A stretch of DNA of 64,000 nt from Alphaproteobacteria bacterium (lineage in GTDB: Bacteria > Pseudomonadota > Alphaproteobacteria > Micropepsales > Micropepsaceae). The notes beneath the pieces are model-generated. The model saw only the letters and a list, made by a program, of their open reading frames with translations, had not been told where the DNA came from and did no database searches. Location: assembly GCA_017308375.1 (NCBI GenBank), contig JAFKEW010000050.1, positions 60,305-124,304 on the forward strand, given 5' to 3'. Position 1 is the stretch's first letter; each line of letters begins with the position of its first letter. Positions 40,256 to 48,006 of this stretch are shown here, piece by piece. The position numbers and the translations under genes are program-made.

Positions 40256-40912
40256 ATGTTGATCTTCTCCCATCACGAGATCACGGGCCTTGTTGCCGCC
40301 TATGGCTATGGCACCGTCATGGGCCTGAACACGCTTGAGAGCATGGGGGTGCCCGTTCCGGGTGAAACGGCGTTGATTGTGGCGGCCGCCTATGCGGGCA
40401 CCAGCCACGAACTGAATATCTGGGTTCTCGTCGCCGCCACGGCCGCGGCCGCCATTGTGGGCGATGTGATCAGTTATCTGATGGGCCGCTGGCTGGGGTT
40501 CTGGCTGCTGCACCGGCATGGCCGCTGGCTGGGCCTGTCACCGGCCCGGACGAAACTCGGTCAATATCTTTTCCTCCGCTATGGCACGCGGGTGGTGTTT
40601 TTCGGCCGCTTTCTGTCCATCCTGCGTGGGCCGATCGCCTTTCTGTCCGGCGCCAATCAAATGCCGTTTTCCCGATTTTTTCTGGCGGCCGGCAGCGGAA
40701 GCACGGTTTGGGCAATCCTGTTCGGTTTCGGGCCCTATCTGCTCGGCAAAGGGGCCAGTCATCTTGCCAAACCGGCCGGCATTACACTGACGGTGCTTGC
40801 CATCCTGCTGTTGATCGCGGCTGTCGTGTTTCTTCATCGCAATGAAGCGCGCCTGGTGGCGGAGGCAGAGCGGGCGTTGCCGGGTCCCCTTGGGCCATTG
40901 CCGCTTTCATAG
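40256..40912 (+). CDS. DedA family membrane protein
   Basis: This 218-aa inner-membrane protein has the DedA signatures ESMGVPVPGETALIVAAAYAG and GRFLSILRGPIAFLSGANQM (the conserved F/GRF(I/L)P-like arginine segment). DedA proteins belong to the VTT/SNARE-associated family and are linked to lipid carrier (undecaprenyl phosphate) or phospholipid flipping and to membrane potential. It lies 196 bp upstream of the Mrp Na+/H+ antiporter operon; the two share a membrane-energetics theme but need not be co-regulated. Confidence 0.9.
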   Translation: MLIFSHHEITGLVAAYGYGTVMGLNTLESMGVPVPGETALIVAAAYAGTSHELNIWVLVAATAAAAIVGDVISYLMGRWLGFWLLHRHGRWLGLSPARTKLGQYLFLRYGTRVVFFGRFLSILRGPIAFLSGANQMPFSRFFLAAGSGSTVWAILFGFGPYLLGKGASHLAKPAGITLTVLAILLLIAAVVFLHRNEARLVAEAERALPGPLGPLPLS

Positions 40913-41108
40913 CCGGACAGTGGCTCCCCCACGCGATATTGAAATCCGGTTTGGGATGCTCTGCCGTTATACCGTGTCCTGATTATCGGGCCCGAGCGGA
41001 TTGTCTGAGCGGATTGTCATGGCCGATTTGCTTGCCTGTGGCCCGCATGGGCACGCATACTGCTGAAATCAAATCATTTCTTCAATTGCTGGACCGGGAT
41101 CGGATCAG
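40913..41108. other. Gap before the Mrp operon
   Basis: No gene is seen. A 12-bp unit GAGCGGATTGTC occurs twice in tandem with 13-bp period (40994-41005, 41007-41018). Promoter elements are not obvious; GATTGTC/TTGTC-like boxes are too weak to call. The mrpA start (GTG at 41109) has no strong Shine-Dalgarno. Confidence 0.5.
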
Positions 41109-44015
41109 GTGCTGCTCGTCCTTATTATTGCACTTCCGTTTGCCGGTAGCGCCCTTGCCGCGCTGGTCCGTTCCAACAACCGCAATACCGAAGCGTGGCT
41201 CGCGGGCAGCATCGCGGTTGCCGAAATCGTATTGCTGAGCGTGTTGCGGCCGGCGGTGATGGGGGGCGGTGTCCTCCGCGCGGAGCTGGCGTGGCTTCCC
41301 TCTGCCGGTCTCGATTTTGTTGTCCGTCTGGATGGGTTCGCCTGGCTGTTTGCGATGCTGGTCGCGGGCATCGGGCTGCTGGTCGTCGTGTATGCCCGCT
41401 ACTACATGTCGCCTGCGGACCCGATACCGCGGTTCTTTTCTTTTTTCCTCGCCTTCATGGGCGCGATGCTGGGCATCGTTGTTTCCGGCAATCTGATCCA
41501 GCTCGTCTTCTTCTGGGAACTGACAAGCCTGCTGTCGTTCCTGCTGATCGGCTTCTGGCATCAGCGCGCCGATGCGCGTGAGGGTGCGCGTGTGGCGCTG
41601 ACGGTCACGGCCGCCGGCGGGCTTTGTCTCTTTGCCGGTATCCTGCTGATCGGCCATATCGCCGGAAGCTATGACCTCGATCAGGTGCTGGCGTCGGGCA
41701 GCGTGATCCGTTCAAGCCCGCTCTATCTCCCGGCCCTGGTCCTTGTCCTGCTCGGTGCGCTGACCAAAAGCGCCCAGTTTCCGTTTCATTTCTGGCTGCC
41801 GCGGGCGATGGCGGCACCAACGCCGGTATCGGCCTATCTGCATTCCGCCACCATGGTGAAGGCCGGGGTTTTCCTGCTGGTCCGGTTGTGGCCGGTGCTG
41901 GCGGGCACGGATTACTGGCTCTGGTTCGTCGGCACCACGGGGCTGATCACGTTTGTGTTCGGCGCCTATTACGCCATGTTCCAACAGGACCTGAAGGGCC
42001 TTCTCGCCTATTCGACGGTCAGCCATCTCGGGCTGATCACGCTGCTGCTCGGGCTCGATTCTCCGTTGGCCCTGCTGGCCGCGATCTTTCACATCGTCAA
42101 TCACGCCACCTTCAAGGCATCGCTGTTCATGGCCGCCGGCATCATCGACCATGAAACCGGCACCCGTGATCTGCGCCGCTTGAGCGGGCTTTACCGCTTC
42201 ATGCCGATCACTGCCACGCTTGCCATGGTGGCGGCCGCCGCCATGGCCGGTGTGCCGCTGCTCAATGGCTTCCTGTCGAAGGAGATGTTCTTCGCGGAGA
42301 CCATCGCCACCCATGACGGCTCTTTCGTCGATGCGGCATTGCCCTATGTCGCGACGTTGGCCGGCATATTCGGCGTGGTCTATTCGCTGCGTTTCATTCT
42401 CGGTGTTTTCTTCGGCCCGGCCCCGCGCGACCTGCCGCGCCCGCCGCACGAACCGCCGCGCTGGATGCGTTTCCCGATCGAGGCGCTGGTCCTCATCTGC
42501 GTCGTGGTCGGCGTGATCCCGGCGATGACGATCAAGCCGTTTCTGACAACGGCGGCGCGTTCGATTCTGGGCGAAGCAACGCCAAGCTACAGCCTCGGCA
42601 TATGGCATGGTTTTACATTGCCGCTGCTGATGAGTGTTGTCGCCATCGCGGGCGGGGTTGCATTCTATTTCCTCGGGCGCAGGCGCCTTGCCGTTGCGCC
42701 GGACGGGCCGCCGGTGATCCGCCTGCTCGCCAAACAGCGGATTTTCGAACGCGCCATCGTCATGCTGTCCTGGCGCTGGGCGAAAACGCTGGAGGAGGCC
42801 TTCGGCACCAACCGGCTTCAGCCGCAGATGCGGCTTCTGATTTGCACCGCATTTCTCGCCGCGTTTTTTCCGGTTTATGTCCAGGGCGCCTGGCCCGGAT
42901 CGCTCGGGCCATCCTCTATCGATCCGGCGTTTGCGCTGGTCTGGGCGGGCGGTGTGGTCTGCGCGATCGGTGCGGCCTATCAGGCGAAATATCACCGGCT
43001 GGCCGCACTTATCCTGATGGGCGGGGCGGGGCTCGCCACCTGCATCACCTTTGTTTTGCTGGCGGCGCCGGACCTTGCCCTGACCCAGTTGGTGGTGGAG
43101 GCGGTGACCACCGTTCTGATCGTGCTGGGGTTGCGCTGGCTGCCCAAAAGGCTGGAAGCGATACCGGGCGATTTCTCCAATGCGGCGCGGCTCAGGCGCA
43201 TGCGCGATCTTGTGATCGCGGTGGCTGCTGGCGGCGGGCTGGCGCTTCTCGCCTATGCGATGATGACACGGCCTTATCCGGCCGGCGGCATCGCCGGATA
43301 TTTTCTGCAGCACGCCTATGCCGAAGGCGGCGGCACCAATGTCGTCAACGTCATCCTGGTGGATTTCCGCGGCTTCGACACGCTGGGCGAAATCACCGTG
43401 CTGGGCATCGTGGCGCTGTCCGTGTTCGCATTGTTGCGTCGCTTCCGCCCGGCATCCGACAATCTGGAAGGGCCGGAGCAGCAGCATTTTCAGGACATCT
43501 ATGACCGCGCCCATCCCGACCGGCATGAAGGCAGCACGCTGACCGATTACCTCGCGGTTCCGGCCGTGTTGATGAAGCTTCTGTTCCCCATCATCGGGAT
43601 TGCCGGCATCTATCTGTTCCTGCGTGGGCACGATCAGCCGGGTGGCGGCTTCGTTGCCGGGCTGACCATGGCGGTCGCCATTCTGGTGCAATACATGGCG
43701 GGCGGCGCGCGCTGGGTGGAGGCGCGTTTGCGTGTTCATCCGCTGCGCTGGATGGGCTTTGGTCTTCTGTTCGCGGTCTCGGCCGGGGTGATTGCGCTGT
43801 TCAGCGGACAATCCTTTCTGACGGCGCTGCCGGCCAACGTGACCTTGCCCTGGCTCGGCACATTGCCGCTCGGCACGGTTCTGCTGTTCGATTTCGGTGT
43901 GCTCGCGCTCGTACTGGGCGCCACCGTTCTGATGTTGATCGCACTGGCGCACCAATCGTTGCGCCGGATCAAGAACCCGGCCAAAGCCCCCGCTCACGAG
44001 ACGGAGGTGGCGTGA
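41109..44015 (+). CDS. mrpA: Monovalent cation/H+ antiporter subunit A (MrpA-MrpB fusion)
   Basis: This 968-aa polytopic protein contains the NuoL-like MrpA core (FFWELTSLLSFLLIGFW, KSAQFPFHFWLPRAMAAPTPVSAYLHSATMVKAGVFLLVRLWP) with the conserved helix lysines and glutamates of the proton path. The last 200 residues (LFPIIGIAGIYLFLRGHDQPGGGFVAGL) are the MrpB domain, fused as in other group 2 Mrp systems, so there is no separate mrpB. The complex exchanges Na+ or K+ for H+ across the inner membrane in pH and salt homeostasis. The start is GTG; the stop overlaps mrpC (TGATG). Confidence 0.95.
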   Translation: MLLVLIIALPFAGSALAALVRSNNRNTEAWLAGSIAVAEIVLLSVLRPAVMGGGVLRAELAWLPSAGLDFVVRLDGFAWLFAMLVAGIGLLVVVYARYYMSPADPIPRFFSFFLAFMGAMLGIVVSGNLIQLVFFWELTSLLSFLLIGFWHQRADAREGARVALTVTAAGGLCLFAGILLIGHIAGSYDLDQVLASGSVIRSSPLYLPALVLVLLGALTKSAQFPFHFWLPRAMAAPTPVSAYLHSATMVKAGVFLLVRLWPVLAGTDYWLWFVGTTGLITFVFGAYYAMFQQDLKGLLAYSTVSHLGLITLLLGLDSPLALLAAIFHIVNHATFKASLFMAAGIIDHETGTRDLRRLSGLYRFMPITATLAMVAAAAMAGVPLLNGFLSKEMFFAETIATHDGSFVDAALPYVATLAGIFGVVYSLRFILGVFFGPAPRDLPRPPHEPPRWMRFPIEALVLICVVVGVIPAMTIKPFLTTAARSILGEATPSYSLGIWHGFTLPLLMSVVAIAGGVAFYFLGRRRLAVAPDGPPVIRLLAKQRIFERAIVMLSWRWAKTLEEAFGTNRLQPQMRLLICTAFLAAFFPVYVQGAWPGSLGPSSIDPAFALVWAGGVVCAIGAAYQAKYHRLAALILMGGAGLATCITFVLLAAPDLALTQLVVEAVTTVLIVLGLRWLPKRLEAIPGDFSNAARLRRMRDLVIAVAAGGGLALLAYAMMTRPYPAGGIAGYFLQHAYAEGGGTNVVNVILVDFRGFDTLGEITVLGIVALSVFALLRRFRPASDNLEGPEQQHFQDIYDRAHPDRHEGSTLTDYLAVPAVLMKLLFPIIGIAGIYLFLRGHDQPGGGFVAGLTMAVAILVQYMAGGARWVEARLRVHPLRWMGFGLLFAVSAGVIALFSGQSFLTALPANVTLPWLGTLPLGTVLLFDFGVLALVLGATVLMLIALAHQSLRRIKNPAKAPAHETEVA

Positions 44016-44359
44016 TGGAAATCATTCTCGCCATCGCCATTGGCGTACTGGCCGGTTCCGGCATCTGGCTGGTGATGCGGCCGCGCACCTATCAGGTGAT
44101 TATCGGGCTGTCTCTGCTCTCTTACGCCGTCAATCTTTTCATCTTCAGCACTGGGCGCCTCGGGCCGCGCGCGGCACCGGTGGTGCGCGCGGGGGAGGCG
44201 GGCGATCTCCTGCGCTATGTCGATCCGGTGCCGCAGGCATTGGTGCTGACGGCGATTGTGATCGGCTTTGCGGTGACGGCGCTGTTCCTCGTCGTCCTGC
44301 TTGCCTCGCGCGGACTGACTGGAACCGATCACGTCGATGGGCAGGAGCCGGAGGCATGA
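44015..44359 (+). CDS. mrpC: Mrp antiporter subunit C
   Basis: This 114-aa, three-helix protein is NuoK-like (IGVLAGSGIWLVMRPRTYQVIIGLSLLSYAVNLFIF; DPVPQALVLTAIVIGFAVTALFLV). It is part of the Mrp Na+/H+ antiporter membrane complex. GGAGGTGG lies upstream; its ATG overlaps the mrpA stop and its stop overlaps the mrpD start by four bases. Confidence 0.95.
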   Translation: MEIILAIAIGVLAGSGIWLVMRPRTYQVIIGLSLLSYAVNLFIFSTGRLGPRAAPVVRAGEAGDLLRYVDPVPQALVLTAIVIGFAVTALFLVVLLASRGLTGTDHVDGQEPEA

Positions 44360-46008
44360 GCGGCCTTGCACATCATCTGATCATCCTGCCCATCGTGCTG
44401 CCGCTCGCCACGGGCGCGTTTCTGCTGCTGCTGGATGAGCGGCGGCACACGCTGAAGGCGCTGATCTCGCTCTTTTCCGTATTGCTGGTGGTCTGGGCGG
44501 TGGTGGCGCTGTTGCTGCAGGCCAACACGCCCTTGCCGCAAACCGCTGTACCACAGGTCACGGTCTATCGTCTGGGAAGCTGGCCGGCCCCCTTTGCCAT
44601 CGTTCTGGTGCTGGACCGGCTGTCGGCGATGATGCTGGCGCTGACCGCCATTCTGGCGCTTTCCACCCTGATCTTTTCGCTGGCGCGCTGGCACCGGGTG
44701 GGGCCGCATTTTCATTCCCTGTTCCAGTTTCTGCTGGTGGGATTGAACGGCGCCTTTCTGACCGGCGATCTGTTCAACCTGTTCGTCTTCTTCGAAATCC
44801 TGCTGGCGGCGTCTTACGGTCTGGTTCTGCACGGCTCCGGCCATGCCCGCGTGCGCGGGGGATTGCACTACATCGCCATCAACCTGGCGGCGTCATCGCT
44901 CTTTCTCATCGGCATCAGCCTGGTCTACGGCGTCACCGGCACGCTCAACATGGCCGACATCGCGATGCAGGCGCCCGCCATCGCGCCCGGAGACCGCGTC
45001 CTGTTCGAGGCGGGCATGGCGATCCTGGGCGTCGCCTTTCTGGTCAAGGCGGGCATGTGGCCGCTCGGCTTCTGGCTGCCCGGTGCCTATGCCCCCGCCG
45101 CGGCGCCGATGGCGGCGTTTTTTGCCATCATGACCAAGGTTGGCGTTTACATCATTCTTCGCCTGTCGCTTCTGCTGTTGGGCGCGGGCGCCGGTGCATC
45201 CGCCTATTTCGGCGACCCGTGGCTTGTCACCGGCGGCATCATCACCGTTCTCTTCGGAACCATCGGCATTCTCGCGGCACAGGATCTGCCGCGGCTGGCC
45301 AGTTATATGGTGGTGATTTCTTCCGGCACGCTGCTGGCGTTGATCGGTGTCGGTGATACGGCGGTCACCGCGGGCGCGTTGTTTTATCTGCTCAGTTCGA
45401 CACTCGCGATCGCCGCGTTCTTCATGCTGATCGAACTGGTGGCGCGTGGACAGGCGGCCGGTGCTGACGTGCTGGCGGTCACGATGGAGGCCTATGGCGA
45501 AACCAACGTCGATGAGGACGACGATGACGGGGAGGCGGTTACCGGCGTTTCCATCCCGGCCACCATGGCCATCCTCGGCCTCTGCTTCATGGCCTGTGCC
45601 TTGCTTCTGGCCGGGTTGCCGCCGCTCTCCGGCTTCATCGCCAAATTCGTGCTGATCAAGGCCCTGTTCCAACAGCCGGAGGTTATTCCCGGCACGGTCG
45701 GATCGACGGCGTGGATTCTGACGGCGCTGCTGCTCGCCAGCGGTTTCGCCGCCGTGATCGCAATGGTCCGGGCCGGCATCAAAAGTTTCTGGCTGCCGCT
45801 GGATGGTACGGTGCCGCGTGTGCGCGTGGTGGAGATCGTGCCGGTTGCGGGCCTGATCCTTCTTTGTGTGGGGCTTACCGCCGGCGCTGGTCCCGCCATG
45901 CGGTTTGCCGACGCCACGGCGCAGAATCTGCACTTTCCCGGTGATTATATCCGTGCCGTTCTGCCGGCCGATTTTCAGGCACCGGCGCTTTCCGGGGGGC
46001 CGCAATGA
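44356..46008 (+). CDS. mrpD: Mrp antiporter subunit D
   Basis: This 550-aa NuoM/NuoN-like subunit has about 14 helices with FNLFVFFEILLAASYGLVLHG and the KAGMWPLGFWLPGAYAPAAAPMAAFFAIMTKVGVYIILR segment that carries the key lysines. A short acidic cytosolic loop (TNVDEDDDDGEA near residue 385) is a local peculiarity. It forms the second proton-path module next to MrpA. It overlaps mrpC and mrpE by four bases each. Confidence 0.95.
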   Translation: MSGLAHHLIILPIVLPLATGAFLLLLDERRHTLKALISLFSVLLVVWAVVALLLQANTPLPQTAVPQVTVYRLGSWPAPFAIVLVLDRLSAMMLALTAILALSTLIFSLARWHRVGPHFHSLFQFLLVGLNGAFLTGDLFNLFVFFEILLAASYGLVLHGSGHARVRGGLHYIAINLAASSLFLIGISLVYGVTGTLNMADIAMQAPAIAPGDRVLFEAGMAILGVAFLVKAGMWPLGFWLPGAYAPAAAPMAAFFAIMTKVGVYIILRLSLLLLGAGAGASAYFGDPWLVTGGIITVLFGTIGILAAQDLPRLASYMVVISSGTLLALIGVGDTAVTAGALFYLLSSTLAIAAFFMLIELVARGQAAGADVLAVTMEAYGETNVDEDDDDGEAVTGVSIPATMAILGLCFMACALLLAGLPPLSGFIAKFVLIKALFQQPEVIPGTVGSTAWILTALLLASGFAAVIAMVRAGIKSFWLPLDGTVPRVRVVEIVPVAGLILLCVGLTAGAGPAMRFADATAQNLHFPGDYIRAVLPADFQAPALSGGPQ

Positions 46009-46490
46009 TACGGCTGCTGAAATGGTCGCTGATGCCGGCTTTTCTTATGGCCATCTGGTTGCTGCTCAATCAGTCGCTGGCACCGGGGCAGATTGTGCTT
46101 GGGGCTGTTCTCGGCGGATTTGGCACCTGGGTGTTGACCGCGCTCGATCCTCCGGCGGGAAAACTGCCGCGGCCATTGGCGGCGATGCGGCTGTTTCTTC
46201 TCGTTGTGGCCGATATCGTGCGCTCGAACATTCTGGTGGCGCGCATCATCTGGCGCGATTCACCGGGGCGGCGGCCGGGCTTCGTGCGCATCCCGCTTGA
46301 GTTGCGCAGCCCTTACGGGCTTGCCGCGCTCGCCTGCATCATCACGGCAACACCGGGCACCATCTGGGTGGATTTCGATTCCGAAAGCCGCGTGCTCACC
46401 ATTCATGTGCTCAGTCTGGTGGAGGAGCGTATCTGGATCGACACCATCAAGGGCCGCTATGAACGCCACTTGCGGGAAATTCTCGAATGA
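46005..46490 (+). CDS. mrpE: Mrp antiporter subunit E
   Basis: This 161-aa protein has two membrane helices and a cytoplasmic domain: FLMAIWLLLNQSLAPGQIVLGAVLGG, then RIPLELRSPYGLAALACIITATPGTIWVDFD, typical of MrpE. It is needed for stability and activity of the Mrp complex. Four-base overlaps on both sides keep it in the translationally coupled operon. Confidence 0.95.
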   Translation: MIRLLKWSLMPAFLMAIWLLLNQSLAPGQIVLGAVLGGFGTWVLTALDPPAGKLPRPLAAMRLFLLVVADIVRSNILVARIIWRDSPGRRPGFVRIPLELRSPYGLAALACIITATPGTIWVDFDSESRVLTIHVLSLVEERIWIDTIKGRYERHLREILE

Positions 46491-46768
46491 CCGCGCTGCT
46501 GTTTTCCTGGGCGCTGACACTGGCCGGGATCATGCTCGCGGCGGCCATGGGCTGCGCCGTTTACCGCATGGTGCGCGGCCCGCGCGCGCAGGACCGCATA
46601 TTGGCGCTGGACAGTTTCTACGCCAGCGGCATGCTGCTGATGCTGACCTTTGGAATCAAATCCGGGACCACGCTTTATTTTGAAGCCGCGCTGGTGATCG
46701 CGTTGCTGGGCTTCGCCGGTACGGTGGCGCTGGCAAAATTCCTCATGCGGGGGGAGGTGATCGAATGA
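46487..46768 (+). CDS. mrpF: Mrp antiporter subunit F
   Basis: This 93-aa three-helix protein has the MrpF pattern (MVRGPRAQDRILALDSFYASGMLLMLTFGI, then ALLGFAGTVALAKFLMRGEVIE). The family is also related to bile-acid/Na+ exporters by early naming. It overlaps mrpE and mrpG by four bases. Confidence 0.94.
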   Translation: MTALLFSWALTLAGIMLAAAMGCAVYRMVRGPRAQDRILALDSFYASGMLLMLTFGIKSGTTLYFEAALVIALLGFAGTVALAKFLMRGEVIE

Positions 46769-47124
46769 TCCCAATCGCCGAATTGCCGGGCTGGGCCGCG
46801 TTTCTTGTGGCACTTCTCGTTCTCGCGGGCGCCGCGCTGACGCTAACGGGTGCCACCGGCCTGTTGCGGCTCAGGACGTTTTATGAACGGGTGCATGCGC
46901 CCACGCTCGGCACCACGCTTGGCGCGACGCTCATTCTCGCCGGTTCGATGCTGTGTTTCACCGTGCTGCAATCCCGCCCGGTGGTGCATGAGGTTCTGAT
47001 ATTGCTGTTCGTATCGCTGACCACGCCGGTCACGCTGATGCTGCTGGTCCGCGCGGCCCTGTCGCGAGACATACAGGAGGGGCGGGTATCCCCACCGCAG
47101 CCGGACAAAGACCGCAGCTCATAG
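46765..47124 (+). CDS. mrpG: Mrp antiporter subunit G
   Basis: This 119-aa protein has three helices and the MrpG core (GATGLLRLRTFYERVHAPTLGTTLGATLILAGSML; TTPVTLMLLVRAAL). It is the last gene of the mrpA/B-C-D-E-F-G operon. Two T-less hairpins lie downstream, CCCC-GTT-GGGG (47169-47179) and GCACCC/GGGTGC (47197-47218), and might end the transcript. Confidence 0.94.
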   Translation: MIPIAELPGWAAFLVALLVLAGAALTLTGATGLLRLRTFYERVHAPTLGTTLGATLILAGSMLCFTVLQSRPVVHEVLILLFVSLTTPVTLMLLVRAALSRDIQEGRVSPPQPDKDRSS

Positions 47125-47262
47125 ACGCCCGGCCGTCGATCTGGCTTGCAAACGCGACGAGATGCGCGCCCCGTTGGGGGCAAAGTTGCTCGCACTGCAC
47201 CCTTCACTTTTCGGGTGCGTCATCCGTAAAAGAGAGATGCTACAAAAGTCAGGAACGATGGA

Positions 47263-47958
47263 ATGCTGAAAAAACGGGCCGCAAAAGCTCTCCCGGCACG
47301 GAAAAAGAAGCACGTTGCGCTCAATACGAAGGTTCAGCCGCGCCAGCGCCGTGCGCAGGCGACGTATGATATGATTCTGGAGGTGACCGGCAATCTGCTG
47401 GAAGAGGTTGGTGTCGAGCGGCTTTCGACCAATCTTGTCTGCGAACGTGCTGGCCTGACGCCACCGGCGCTCTACCGTTACTTTCCCAACAAATATGCTC
47501 TGCTGAAAGAACTGGGCGCCAAGCTTATGAAAATACAGGATGACGCCGTTTTTGCGCATCAGAAAACCATGGACGGCGTTGGCGATGTGGCGGAAGAAAC
47601 GGCGCGCAACTATCGTATCCTGAAAGAGGTGAACGCGATTACGCGCGCATTTCCGGGCGGGGGCTGGGTGATGCGCGCGTTGAGGGCTGTCCCCACCCTG
47701 AGCGAGGTCCGGATCGCCTCCCGCGAGGATGTGGCCGACCGGGTTTACAAACGCGCGCGCAAGACGTTTCCCAAGGCGGACCGCAAAGACCTGCGCATCG
47801 GCGCAACCCTTATGGTTGAGGTGATGTACACCGCAACCGAGTTGATCATGGATCAACCGGAGATGGATGCCGACCGGGTGACGGCGGAAATCTCCCATAT
47901 GGCAGCCCGTTATCTGACCTCTTTCGGTGACGGGGAACGGAAAAAATCGCTTGCCTGA
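47263..47958 (+). CDS. TetR family regulator of the adjacent uptake/catabolic block
   Basis: This 231-aa protein has a basic N-terminal tail (KKRAAKALPARKKKHVALNTK) before the HTH (VERLSTNLVCERAGLTPPALYRYFPNKYALLKELG, about 45-80) and a C-terminal ligand domain. A perfect 16-bp palindrome begins 3 bp after its stop codon, in front of the receptor gene, and a site of the same form lies in the 51722-51810 divergent promoter. These are its most likely operators. It probably releases both when the transported compound or a metabolite binds, but the ligand is unknown. Confidence 0.85.
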   Translation: MLKKRAAKALPARKKKHVALNTKVQPRQRRAQATYDMILEVTGNLLEEVGVERLSTNLVCERAGLTPPALYRYFPNKYALLKELGAKLMKIQDDAVFAHQKTMDGVGDVAEETARNYRILKEVNAITRAFPGGGWVMRALRAVPTLSEVRIASREDVADRVYKRARKTFPKADRKDLRIGATLMVEVMYTATELIMDQPEMDADRVTAEISHMAARYLTSFGDGERKKSLA

Positions 47959-47960
47959 TT

Positions 47961-47976
47961 GATAGCGATCGCTATC
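47961..47976. promoter_or_regulatory. 16-bp perfect palindrome, candidate TetR operator 1
   Basis: GATAGCGATCGCTATC lies between the TetR stop (47958) and the receptor ATG (48007). It shares the form ATAGC-N4-GCTAT with 51744-51757. Confidence 0.75.
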
Positions 47977-48006
47977 CTTACCGCAGATATGAGATCGGGG
48001 GGAACC

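Noticed and set aside
40994..41018. Tandem GAGCGGATTGTC as an operator for the Mrp operon
   Set aside because: It is only two direct copies without symmetry and about 90 bp from the start codon; this may be chance duplication.
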